DNA from: Deltaproteobacteria bacterium
Lineage (GTDB): Bacteria > Myxococcota_A > Polyangia > HGW-17 > JAJRWW01
Assembly: GCA_029938605.1 (NCBI GenBank)
Contig: JAOZUO010000061.1
Coordinates: 1 to 43,311, forward strand
Direction: 5' to 3'
DNA length: 43,311 bases
The notes beneath the pieces are model-generated. The model did not search any database, was not told where the DNA came from, and was given only the letters and a program-made list of their open reading frames with translations. A program made the translations under genes and the position numbers. This document shows, piece after piece, positions 8,812-17,291 of the stretch (position 1 is the stretch's first letter; the number at the start of each line of letters is the position of its first letter).

Positions 8812-10977
8812 ATGACCACCCGCCGCCTAGTTCGCCGACTCGCCTTCCAACTTCGGGCGGCCTTTTCTTTGTGGTGGGGAGTGGCCGCTGCCGTGGCTTT
8901 TGGGGCGCTGATTACCCGGGGCTTCTTCGAGGATCTGAGACGGGGCGGCGCCGACGCGGTGCGTATTACGGCGGCGACGGCTCTGGCGGCCCTGCTGGCG
9001 GCCCGGGTAGTGGGGCGTTTACGGCCCAGCGTTGACTCCGACGCCGAACCCTTGTCGCGGCTGATGGAGGCCGGCCGGGACCTCGAGCTCGGTTTACTGG
9101 TGGTGGTGGCTACCCACATGCTGTTGCAGTTCGCGGGGGGACTGACCTCGCCCGTCTACCCCGTCTTCTACGCCATGGTCACCTTTCTGGTGGCGTACAA
9201 CCGCGCCTGGGTGGGCGTCACCCTGGTGGGGATCTCCCTGGCGCTGGAGGTGCTCATTGTGCACCAGGCCGACCAGCTCGGCGCCAGTCTGGGCCTGCTC
9301 GCCTCCCACGCGGCCTTCGCGGCGTTCTTCGGCACCGTCAGCCTGGTCCTGCTCCGGGTGGAGGTCTCCAAGCTTCGGCGGGAGCACACCCACCGCATGA
9401 ACGCCGAGATCCATTCCATGCGTCAGGAGGCCCAGGATTTCCGTCTCATCTCCGCCACCCTCTCCTCGGGGGGAGGTCGCAGCCGGGAGGAGCAGGAGCA
9501 GCACCTGTACACCGGAGCCGTGGAAGCCATCCACCAGGCTATTTTCTTCACCCTGGCGCTGCTCAAGGACACCCTCGAGGTGCAGTCCTGCGTGCTTTTG
9601 TGGCTGGACGAAAGCGGTCGGTACCTCTCCATCCGGGAGATGGTCACCGAGTGCGACGACCACCTCGTGCAGAAGGCGCCTTTTCCAGCCCTGACCGGGG
9701 TGCTCGGCGGGGTGCTCAAGAATCGCACGGCCCTGTCCACCCTGAACCCGGGGGGCCGGTCCATTCCCTACTACGCCGGCGGCGTGGATGTGGGGGCGTT
9801 CCTCGGGGTCCCGGTGGTGGAGTCGGGGCACCTGCGCGGCATACTCTGCCTGGACCGGGAGGGGGCCGAGAGCTTCGGCGCCACCGAGCGGGAGCTGCTC
9901 GAGGAGGCCGCCCGGCAGATCATGCACACCGTCCAGGCCGAGCGCATGTTCTGCGCGGTAGAGCGGTCCAAGTACGAGCAGGAGCGGTTCTTCAAGGCTT
10001 CAGAAATGCTCAACTCCGCGCTGGGGCTCGATCAGGTCTACGAGATGGCCTTCACCGCGGCTCGTCAGATCGCGGATTTCGAGTATGGAGCCATCACCCT
10101 GTACGACGACGCCTCTGGGCGCCACACCGTGGCGGCGGTGACCGGGGAGGCGCTGTCCACCTTCGCCGGGCTGTCTTACGCGGACAACGCCGGCCTGGTG
10201 GCCATGGCCATCAAGAACCGGCACTACTTGCCGGCCGGGGGGGAGCTGCGGGACCGCGGACAGATGATCTTCACCAAGAAGCTCGCCCTGGGCGGGGTCG
10301 CGTCCCTGGTGGTGTATCCGCTCATCTCCGGGGACCGGGCCCTAGGCGCCTTCGTGCTGGCTGACCCCAAGCGTGGGCTCTTCAACGCTGACCGGCGGGA
10401 GATGCTCGGTGTCATCGCCAATCAGGTGGCGGTGTCGGTGCGCAATGGCCAGATGTACGCGCAGATGGAGGACATGGCCACCACCGACGGACTTACGGGG
10501 CTGGTGAACCACCGCACCTTCCAAGACCGGTTCGGCGAGATGATCGCCCGGGCCGAGCGGTCGGACAAGCCCGTGTCTCTGCTGCTCACTGACATCGATC
10601 ACTTCAAGAGCGTCAACGACACCTACGGTCACCCGGTGGGCGACGCGGTGCTGAGGGCCGTGTCCAAGGTGATGCAGGAGCAGGCCCGCACGGTAGACGT
10701 GGTGGCGAGGTACGGCGGCGAGGAGTTCGCCCTGGTACTCGAGGACACCGACCGCGAAGGGGCGCTGATCCTCGCCGAGCGCATTCGCGAGGAGGTGGGC
10801 ACGCTCAAGCACCCGTCGGACCAGGGACCCTTCTCATGCAACTTGAGCCTGGGCGTGACCTGCTACCCCGCCGACGGCAAGAATCAGCAGCTACTTATCG
10901 AACGGGCTGACCAGGCGCTATACTACGCCAAGGAGCACGGGCGGAATCAATCCGTGTGCTTTGGAGATCTCGGCTGA
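8812..10977 (+). CDS. Membrane-anchored diguanylate cyclase with two GAF domains
   Basis: Predicted to make cyclic di-GMP from two GTP. The 721 residues begin with several membrane segments (about 15-175), then a charged coiled region (175-215), two GAF-like sensor domains (about 215-375 and 390-550) and a C-terminal GGDEF domain (about 555-720). The active-site motif is GGEEF at 635-639, preceded by LLTDIDHFKSVNDTYGH with the metal-binding Asp and substrate Asn/Asp. RTVD, five residues before GGEEF, is the RxxD inhibitory site, so feedback inhibition by product is likely. There is no EAL or HD-GYP domain. The ATG follows directly after the ftsB stop; coupling of a cell-division gene and a c-di-GMP enzyme in one transcript is notable. 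The ligand of the GAF domains cannot be read from sequence. Confidence 0.9.
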   Translation: MTTRRLVRRLAFQLRAAFSLWWGVAAAVAFGALITRGFFEDLRRGGADAVRITAATALAALLAARVVGRLRPSVDSDAEPLSRLMEAGRDLELGLLVVVATHMLLQFAGGLTSPVYPVFYAMVTFLVAYNRAWVGVTLVGISLALEVLIVHQADQLGASLGLLASHAAFAAFFGTVSLVLLRVEVSKLRREHTHRMNAEIHSMRQEAQDFRLISATLSSGGGRSREEQEQHLYTGAVEAIHQAIFFTLALLKDTLEVQSCVLLWLDESGRYLSIREMVTECDDHLVQKAPFPALTGVLGGVLKNRTALSTLNPGGRSIPYYAGGVDVGAFLGVPVVESGHLRGILCLDREGAESFGATERELLEEAARQIMHTVQAERMFCAVERSKYEQERFFKASEMLNSALGLDQVYEMAFTAARQIADFEYGAITLYDDASGRHTVAAVTGEALSTFAGLSYADNAGLVAMAIKNRHYLPAGGELRDRGQMIFTKKLALGGVASLVVYPLISGDRALGAFVLADPKRGLFNADRREMLGVIANQVAVSVRNGQMYAQMEDMATTDGLTGLVNHRTFQDRFGEMIARAERSDKPVSLLLTDIDHFKSVNDTYGHPVGDAVLRAVSKVMQEQARTVDVVARYGGEEFALVLEDTDREGALILAERIREEVGTLKHPSDQGPFSCNLSLGVTCYPADGKNQQLLIERADQALYYAKEHGRNQSVCFGDLG

Positions 10978-10995
10978 ATCACAGGAGGTAGTGTC

Positions 10996-12315
10996 GTGAA
11001 AAAGAACTACGTACTGGACACCAACGTGCTGCTGCACGACCCGCGAGCCTTCTTCCGGTTCGAAGACAACAATGTGATCATTCCGATCCACGTGCTCGAG
11101 GAGATCGACCAGTTCAAAAAGGAGCTGTCCGAGCGGGGGCGCAACGCCCGGCTGGTGTCGAGGTACATGGACGAGCTGCGGGCCAACGGCGGGAGCCTGG
11201 CTGAAGGATGTACCCTGGAGCGAGGGGGCACCCTGCGGGTGGTCCTGGGTGAGAGTCCCCTCGGCGCGTCCCAGTCGGGTTCGGCGCTCATGGACACGCG
11301 CATCCTGAAGGTCGCGCTCAAGGTGGCCAACTCCACGCCGGAGCTGCGCACCATCTTCGTGACCCAGGACGTGAACCTGCGCGTCCGCGCAGACGTACTG
11401 GGGCTCAACAGCCAGGATTTCGAAGCGGACAAGATCTCCATCGACGAGTTGTACTCGGGCCACCTGGATCTCGAGGTGTCGACGGAGCAGGTGGACGCTT
11501 TCTTCGAGGTCGGGGAGCTAGAGCCGCCCGAGACGGACCCGCCGCTTTTCCCCAACCAGTTCGTGATGATCCGGGCCGCCACCAACCCGAGCCACACGGC
11601 CCTGTCGCGGTACGACGAGGAACGCGGGGTGCTACTGGCTGTGGGGCGGTCGAAGAAGCCCGCCTGGGGCATCCGGCCGCGCAACAAGGAGCAGCAGTAC
11701 GCCCTGGATCTGCTGCTCAATGACGAGATCAAGCTCGTGACCCTGGTGGGCAAGGCGGGTACGGGCAAGACCCTGATGGCCATCGCCGCGGGTCTGCAGC
11801 GCACCATGGATGACAAGATCTACCAGAAGCTCCTCGTCTCCCGGCCCATCTTTCCCCTGGGGCGCGACATCGGCTATCTCCCGGGCACCGTGGAGGACAA
11901 GCTCAATCCCTGGATGAAGCCCATTTACGACAACATCGAGCTGCTCATGGGCATCACCCGGGAGGATCGCCACAAGGGTCGCGGATACGACGAGATGATG
12001 GACATGGGCTTCATCGAGATCGAGCCCCTCACCTACATCCGCGGCCGGTCCATCCCCAACCAGTTTATTCTGGTGGACGAGGCCCAGAACCTCACTCCCC
12101 ACGAGGTCAAGACCATCCTCACCCGCGTGGGCGACAACACCAAGATCGTCCTCACGGGTGACGCCTACCAAATTGACAACCCCTACGTGGACAGCTCCAA
12201 CAACGGCCTCACCTACGTGGTCGAACGGTTCAAGGAGCAGGCCATGGCCGGGCACATCACCCTCGAAAAGGGAGAGCGCTCCGCCCTGGCCGAGCTGGCT
12301 GCGAACCTACTGTAG
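10996..12315 (+). CDS. PIN-PhoH family ATPase
   Basis: Two-domain protein of 439 residues. Residues 1-150 form a PIN ribonuclease-like domain starting YVLDTNVLLHDP, with the first acidic residue in LDTN and later acids in EEIDQF and MDTRILK. Residues about 225-435 form the PhoH P-loop ATPase with Walker A GKAGTGKT (near 250-257), Walker B FILVDEAQNLT and the following TGD motif LTGDAYQID. The family (PhoH2/YlaK-type) couples an RNA-cleaving PIN domain to an ATP-driven RNA-unwinding module; that activity is known for relatives, not shown here. It starts with GTG behind a good AGGAGG, 18 nt after the GGDEF gene, so it is third in the operon. Confidence 0.9.
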   Translation: MKKNYVLDTNVLLHDPRAFFRFEDNNVIIPIHVLEEIDQFKKELSERGRNARLVSRYMDELRANGGSLAEGCTLERGGTLRVVLGESPLGASQSGSALMDTRILKVALKVANSTPELRTIFVTQDVNLRVRADVLGLNSQDFEADKISIDELYSGHLDLEVSTEQVDAFFEVGELEPPETDPPLFPNQFVMIRAATNPSHTALSRYDEERGVLLAVGRSKKPAWGIRPRNKEQQYALDLLLNDEIKLVTLVGKAGTGKTLMAIAAGLQRTMDDKIYQKLLVSRPIFPLGRDIGYLPGTVEDKLNPWMKPIYDNIELLMGITREDRHKGRGYDEMMDMGFIEIEPLTYIRGRSIPNQFILVDEAQNLTPHEVKTILTRVGDNTKIVLTGDAYQIDNPYVDSSNNGLTYVVERFKEQAMAGHITLEKGERSALAELAANLL

Positions 12316-12365
12316 AGAGTATTGGAGAGAGCCGGAGAGTACCAGGGGCTTGGGAGGGGCGGGGA

Positions 12366-14045
12366 TCAGTAGTTGCAAAGGCCGATGTCGCCTTCCCAGT
12401 TGCCACTGAATACGTCGTTGCAGGTCCCGGTGTTGCAGGCCCTGACATTGCCGGACTGCGACCAGAGCTGGCAGAGCTGGTAGCATTCCAGGGTCCCGGC
12501 GTTGTCCTGACAGCTGCCCAGGAAGCCATCGCCGTTGGGCTGGCAGGGGTCACCCACGGAGCCACCGGTACACTCCTGACCGATGGTCGCAGCGTTCACG
12601 GTGGGGGCGGCGTCACAGAACCCGTAAGGGTAGCAGGCGCTCCCGGCGTCGGTGCAGGAGGGCGTGCCGAAGAAGTCGCACTTCTCGAAGCAGACGTTGT
12701 TGGATCCGTCGTTGAGGCAGAGGCCACCCGACGCGCAGCCGGTGGAGATGGCGGTTGGTACGCAGGGGGCGCCGAGGGCCGCGGTGCCAGGCTGCTCGCA
12801 GAACCCGGCACCCTGATTGTAGTACGCATTGGTGCACTCCAGGCCCGTGGGGCAGGGGGTATCATAGGGATCGCAGAGTTCGAAGCAGGAGCCGACCCCG
12901 GACCCGGCCGTCTGCTCGAAGCAGCAGGGGTCGGTGCCCGTGCAGCCCGTGCCGCAGGAGCTCGGGTCGTAGGTGCATTGGCTGGTCTGGCAGGTCTCGG
13001 TCTCCACATCGCAAACAAAGATGCTTGCGTTGCCACAGTCTACGGGGTTTTCGCAGGTGGTGGCGGTGCAGTCCGACTCGCATCCGTCTCCGTCGGTCTG
13101 GTTTCCGTCGTCGCACTCCTCGCCCGTGTGCAGGACGCCATCGCCACAAATCTCTTCTACGCAGGTGGACGTGCAGCCGTCTCCGTCGGTCAGGTTCCCG
13201 TCGTCACACTCCTCGTGCCCGTCCCAGACGAAGCCGTCGCCGCAGACGGCGTCTTGACAGGTGGCGCCCGCACCATCGGGGCAGGCGTCGGTGTTGTCGG
13301 TGTTCCCGTCGTCGCAGTCCTCGCCCGAATCCACCGTGCCGTTGCCGCAGCTCTCCAGCTCGCAGGTGGCGCTGCAACCGTCTCCGCCGGTCAGGTTCCC
13401 GTCGTCGCAGCCCTCGATGCCGGTGTAGACGAAGCCGTCGCCGCAGTCGGCATTCAGACAGGTGCCGCCCACGCCGTCGGGGCAGTTGTCGGTGTTGCTG
13501 CCGTTGCCGTCGTCGCACTGCTCTCCGGAGTCCAGTACGCCGTTGCCACACACCTCGTTTTGGCAGGTGGTGCTGCACCCGTCGCCGCCGTTGGTGTTTG
13601 AGTCGTCGCACTCCTCGCCGGCCTCGACGGTACCGTTCCCGCAAACGGGCGTGGGCTCGTCTTGACAGGTGGCCGAGCATCCGTCGCCGGAGGTGGTGTT
13701 TGAGTCGTCGCAGTCCTCGCCGGCCTCGACGGTGCCGTTCCCGCAAACGGGTATGGATTCGTCTTGACAGGTGGCCGAGCACCCGTCGCCGGAGAGGGTA
13801 TTGCCGTCATCGCACTGCTCGCCCAATTCGACCGCGCCGTTGCCGCAAAATGCGGTGGACTCGGCGATGCAGTATCCCGAGCATCCGTCGCCGTTGAGGT
13901 TGTTTCCGTCGTCGCACTCTTCACCGGTTTCGACGGCGCCGTTGCCGCACACCGCGCCCGATGCGTCATCATCGGAGCATCCCGCGTGGCCGAGCCCCAC
14001 CGCGAAAACAAAAATCACTGCCGACAAGCGTGTTCGTACACTCAT
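12366..14045 (-). CDS. DUF4215 cysteine-rich lipoprotein, copy 2
   Basis: Surface lipoprotein of 559 residues. The signal peptide MSVRTRLSAVIFVFAVGLG ends in lipobox HAGC. Nine Myxococcus-type cysteine-rich repeats (TIGR02232/DUF4215, pattern CGNGxxExGEECDDGNxxxGDGCSxxC) occupy about residues 30-330. The remaining 230 residues form a second, non-repeated Cys-rich domain with many paired cysteines (CCFEQT, CFELCDPYD, CFEKCDFFG). The start at 14045 is chosen because AGGAGAG precedes it and the signal peptide begins there; longer open frame upstream lacks a signal. It is a paralogue of the next gene on the same strand: same nine-repeat design, same tail and similar upstream sequence, so it arose by tandem duplication. 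Repeats of this kind stabilise extracellular proteins by disulfides; the ligand is unknown. Confidence 0.85.
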   Translation of the reverse strand: MSVRTRLSAVIFVFAVGLGHAGCSDDDASGAVCGNGAVETGEECDDGNNLNGDGCSGYCIAESTAFCGNGAVELGEQCDDGNTLSGDGCSATCQDESIPVCGNGTVEAGEDCDDSNTTSGDGCSATCQDEPTPVCGNGTVEAGEECDDSNTNGGDGCSTTCQNEVCGNGVLDSGEQCDDGNGSNTDNCPDGVGGTCLNADCGDGFVYTGIEGCDDGNLTGGDGCSATCELESCGNGTVDSGEDCDDGNTDNTDACPDGAGATCQDAVCGDGFVWDGHEECDDGNLTDGDGCTSTCVEEICGDGVLHTGEECDDGNQTDGDGCESDCTATTCENPVDCGNASIFVCDVETETCQTSQCTYDPSSCGTGCTGTDPCCFEQTAGSGVGSCFELCDPYDTPCPTGLECTNAYYNQGAGFCEQPGTAALGAPCVPTAISTGCASGGLCLNDGSNNVCFEKCDFFGTPSCTDAGSACYPYGFCDAAPTVNAATIGQECTGGSVGDPCQPNGDGFLGSCQDNAGTLECYQLCQLWSQSGNVRACNTGTCNDVFSGNWEGDIGLCNY

Positions 14046-14182
14046 GGATCTCTCTCCTTGGTAGAAACCAACTTCTGTTTTTCTGTTTGAGGATTGGGAC
14101 CGCCGGTCCCCGGACACGCGGTGGCAATGTAGCGCGCTCCGGGAGCGGCGCAAGGGGTATTTGTCAGGAGGGGGCGGGGGGA

Positions 14183-15877
14183 TCAGTGGCAGAGGCCGAT
14201 GTCGCCTCCAAAGTACGTGCTGGCGAGGTCGTCGTGGCAGGTCCCGGTGGTGCAGGTGGTGATCGTGCCCGAGAGCGACCAGATCTGGCAGAGCTCGACG
14301 CACTCCAACCCAGAACCGGGGTTGACGCAGATGCCAGCGAAGCCATCGCCCTTGGCATGGCAGGGATCCCAGGCGGCGGGGGTGCCGGTGCACAACTCAC
14401 CGATGTTTGCCGCGTTCACGGCCTCGGCGGTGTCACAGTACCCGCCCACATGGCAGGAGCTCGCGGCGTCGGTGCAGGAGGGCGTGCTGCCGAAGAAGTC
14501 GCACACCTCGAAGCAGGCATCGTTGGCCCCATCGTTGAGACAGGTGGACCCCGCCACGCAACCGGTGCCGACGGAGCTGGCGGTGCAGACCGCGCCCATC
14601 GCCGCGGGGCCGGGTTGCTGGCAGAAGCCGGCACCCTGGTTGCTGTTTACGTTGGTGCAATCCAGGCCCGTGGGGCAGGCGAAGTCATAGGGATCGCAGA
14701 GCTCGAAGCAGGCGCCGAGCCCGGTCCCGGTCTCCTCTTCGAAACAGCAGGCGGTGACGCCCGTGCAGCCCGTGCCGCAGTTGCCCGCGGCCGGGGTGCA
14801 CTGGGTGGCCTGGCAGGTCTGGGTGTTCACGTCACAAATAAAACTATTCACATCGCCACAGTCCGCGGGATCGCCGCAGATGGTGACGGTGCAGTCCGAC
14901 TCGCAGCCGTCTCCGTCGGTCAGGTTCCCGTCGTCGCACGCCTCGCCCCCCTGCAGGGTGCCGTCGCCGCATATCTCCGAGATACACGTGGTTGAGCAAC
15001 CGTCTCCGTCGGTCAGGTTCCCGTCGTCACACTCCTCGTGCCCGTCCCAGATGAAGCCGTCGCCGCAGACGGCGTCGAGACAGGTGCCACCCGTACCGTC
15101 GGGGCAGGCGTCGGTGTTGTCGTCGTTGCCGTCGTCGCAGTCCTCGCCGGTCTCCACCGTGCCGTTGCCGCAGTTTTCCAACTCGCAGGTGGCGCTGCAA
15201 CCGTCTCCGTCGGTCAGGTTTCCGTCGTCACAGCCCTCGGTACCGGTGTGGACGAAGCCGTCGCCGCAGGTGGCGTCCAAACAGGTGCCGCCCGTGCCGT
15301 CGGGGCAGGCGTCGGTGTTGTCGCTGTTTCCGTCGTCGCAGTCCTCGCCGGTCTCCACCGTGCCATTGCCGCATTCGGGGGTGGACTCGTCTTGGCAGGT
15401 GGCCGAGCATCCGTCTCCGTCGGTGGTGTTTCCGTCGTCGCAGTCCTCGCCGGTCTCCACCGTGCCATTGCCGCATTCGGGGGTGGACTCGTCTTGGCAG
15501 GTGGCCGAGCATCCGTCTCCGTTGGTGGTGTTTCCGTCGTCGCAGTCCTCGCCGGTCTCCACCGTACCATTGCCGCATTCGGGGGTGGACTCGTCTTGGC
15601 AGGTGGCCGAGCAACCGTCGCCGTTGGTGGTGTTTCCGTCGTCGCACTCTTCGCCGGTCTCCACCGTGCCGTTGCCGCATTCGGACGTGGACTCGTCCAT
15701 GCAGGACCCCGAGCAGCCGTCACCGTTGAGGTTGTTTCCGTCGTCGCAGTCCTCGCCGGCCTCGACGATGCCGTTGCCGCACACCGCGCCCGATGCATCA
15801 TCATCGGAGCATCCCGCGTGCCCGAACCCCATTGCTAAAACGATCACCACCGCCGACAAGCGCCCACGTACACTCAT
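14183..15877 (-). CDS. DUF4215 cysteine-rich lipoprotein, copy 1
   Basis: Surface lipoprotein of 564 residues, sister of the gene at 12366. Signal peptide MSVRGRLSAVVIVLAMGFG with lipobox HAGC, then nine CGNG...ECDDGN...GDGC repeats and the same 230-residue Cys-rich tail ending GDIGLC. Repeats two to four are almost identical at DNA level (102-bp period), showing recent unit duplication or conversion. The start has AGGAGAG seven nt upstream. It reads toward its sister across a gap of 137 bp that also resembles its own upstream region. Function is unknown; position on the cell surface is well supported by the lipobox and disulfide-rich design. Confidence 0.85.
   Translation of the reverse strand: MSVRGRLSAVVIVLAMGFGHAGCSDDDASGAVCGNGIVEAGEDCDDGNNLNGDGCSGSCMDESTSECGNGTVETGEECDDGNTTNGDGCSATCQDESTPECGNGTVETGEDCDDGNTTNGDGCSATCQDESTPECGNGTVETGEDCDDGNTTDGDGCSATCQDESTPECGNGTVETGEDCDDGNSDNTDACPDGTGGTCLDATCGDGFVHTGTEGCDDGNLTDGDGCSATCELENCGNGTVETGEDCDDGNDDNTDACPDGTGGTCLDAVCGDGFIWDGHEECDDGNLTDGDGCSTTCISEICGDGTLQGGEACDDGNLTDGDGCESDCTVTICGDPADCGDVNSFICDVNTQTCQATQCTPAAGNCGTGCTGVTACCFEEETGTGLGACFELCDPYDFACPTGLDCTNVNSNQGAGFCQQPGPAAMGAVCTASSVGTGCVAGSTCLNDGANDACFEVCDFFGSTPSCTDAASSCHVGGYCDTAEAVNAANIGELCTGTPAAWDPCHAKGDGFAGICVNPGSGLECVELCQIWSLSGTITTCTTGTCHDDLASTYFGGDIGLCH
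15330..15700 (-). repeat. 102-bp near-perfect tandem repeat inside DUF4215 gene
   Basis: The segment starting gcattcgggg occurs at 15371, 15473 and 15575, exactly 102 bp (34 codons) apart with only a few silent or conservative changes; flanking units are more diverged. Each unit is one Cys-rich repeat DESTPECGNG...SATCQ. In-frame length allows copy-number change without frame loss. Confidence 0.85.
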
Positions 15878-16158
15878 AATTCTCTCTCCTATTAGGTAAG
15901 TTGGGTAACCACTTCTATTTTGCTTCGGTTTTGTTTCAGTTTTGCTTCAGTCATAGCGTTGGGACAGAGTCCCCCGCCACGTGTCGGTAATGTAGCGCGC
16001 GTTACAGTCAGCGCAATGGTAAAGTTGGGAGATGGGAATCGGATTCAGACCATGGCGCCCACTACCATAGGCTTGGGAGGTCGAATGTGCGGATCCTTGT
16101 GTCGACGCGCCGGGGCGGATACCATGTTGTGAGAGACAGGATCTACAGGGGAGAGACT

Positions 16159-17268
16159 ATGCACAACGACTGTTTTCCATGGCGAAATTGGTTGGCGGGG
16201 AAGGCCGTGATGGGGGTGGTGATGACGTTGGCGCTGGTTTTGGGCGGGGCGGCGGTGGGATGTGGAGACGACTCGGACAGCAGCGGTGATCCCGATGCGG
16301 CGCCGGGGACCGATGCGGGACCGGGGACCGACTCGGCTGTGCCCGTCGATGGCAGCGTGGATCCGGATGGAGGGCAGACCACGCAGTACGATTGTCAGAA
16401 TCCGGATCCGGCGTGGGTACTGTGTGAGGACTTCGAGGCCGGGGGTGGGGACTTTGACACCTGGTTCGCGGGTTCGGACTTTGTGTCGGCCAACGGTGAG
16501 GCAGATCGGGGGCGCATCGACATCGTCTCGGACGTGGTGCACCAGGGGAACTACGCCGTACACATGCCCGCCGCCGAGAGCTCGAGCTATCAGGGGTCGG
16601 GTCTGGACTGGCGCGCCTGCGACGGGGCTCAAGAGGTGAATTGCGATATGCGGAGCTTCGAGACCCTGTACTTCAGGGCGTGGATCCGCTTCGCCCCCGA
16701 TCACGAGTACGTGCATCACTTCTTGAACATCGGCGGGAGCCAACCCGACGACTACTGGTACCATGGCACCGCGGGCTGTCTGCCCAGCGGGAACACCGCC
16801 ATGGGCACCACGGTGGACTTTCGGTCCGGCAGCCACGAGACCTTCTTTTACACCTACTTCCCGGACATGAATTGCGACACCAACTGTGGCAACTACGCTG
16901 ACGTAGACGCTATCTGCGCCGAGTGCCTCAGTAAGGACCTGCCCACCTGCACCGACCAACCCCAGTGCTGCTGGGGCAACTCCTTTGCGCCCGATCCGGC
17001 CGTGGCCTTCCCCAGGGATCAGTGGTTCTGCTTCGAAATGACCATGACCGCCAACACCCCCGGCGCGGCCGACGGCACCATGGCCTATTGGGTGGACGGC
17101 GCCCTGGCACACGAGGTCAACACCATGGAGTGGCGTCACAGCCCCACCCTGGCCCTCAACCGCGTGCGCCTCCAGCACTACATCACCTCCGGCGACGCCA
17201 ACGGCCACTCCAACCGCGTCTGGTTCGACGACGTAGTCGTCTCCACCCAACCCATCGGGTGTGACTGA
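16159..17268 (+). CDS. Lipoprotein with polysaccharide-lyase-like jelly-roll fold
   Basis: Exported lipoprotein of 369 residues. The signal peptide ends in lipobox AVGC (about residue 35), followed by an Asp/Pro/Gly linker of roughly 40 residues and one globular domain. The domain has features of concanavalin-like jelly-roll proteins: CEDFE at its start, YAVHMPA, LYFRAWIRFAPDHEYVHHF, MAYWVDGALAHEV and the closing strand VWFDDVVVSTQPIGC, an ending shared with lamin-G or polysaccharide-lyase-type glycan-binding domains. Paired cysteines in the middle (CDTNCGNY, CCWGN) suggest disulfides. Catalytic residues cannot be assigned, so binding rather than cleavage may be its role. The ATG at 16159 follows AGGGGAGAG; a longer reading from 16087 adds 24 residues before the signal peptide and is rejected. 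Confidence 0.7.
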   Translation: MHNDCFPWRNWLAGKAVMGVVMTLALVLGGAAVGCGDDSDSSGDPDAAPGTDAGPGTDSAVPVDGSVDPDGGQTTQYDCQNPDPAWVLCEDFEAGGGDFDTWFAGSDFVSANGEADRGRIDIVSDVVHQGNYAVHMPAAESSSYQGSGLDWRACDGAQEVNCDMRSFETLYFRAWIRFAPDHEYVHHFLNIGGSQPDDYWYHGTAGCLPSGNTAMGTTVDFRSGSHETFFYTYFPDMNCDTNCGNYADVDAICAECLSKDLPTCTDQPQCCWGNSFAPDPAVAFPRDQWFCFEMTMTANTPGAADGTMAYWVDGALAHEVNTMEWRHSPTLALNRVRLQHYITSGDANGHSNRVWFDDVVVSTQPIGCD

Positions 17269-17284
17269 GGGGATCCGGATCCCC
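17269..17284. terminator. Perfect 16-bp palindrome between convergent genes
   Basis: GGGGATCCGGATCCCC begins right after the TGA of the lipoprotein gene and ends 8 bp before the glmS stop. It can form a GC-rich hairpin on either strand and may act as a shared terminator, though there is no T-run. Confidence 0.4.
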
Positions 17285-17291
17285 AGCGGCG

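Noticed and set aside
14046..14393. N-terminal extension of the DUF4215 gene up to 14393
   Set aside because: The extension lacks a signal peptide and covers the end of the sister gene; the lipoprotein start at 14045 has a ribosome site.
15330..15700. Array resembling a CRISPR (regular 102-bp repeats)
   Set aside because: Units are contiguous coding repeats with no variable spacers and no cas genes nearby.
16045..17250. 401-codon minus-strand frame opposite the jelly-roll lipoprotein
   Set aside because: No signal or motif; the plus strand has a lipobox and ribosome site.
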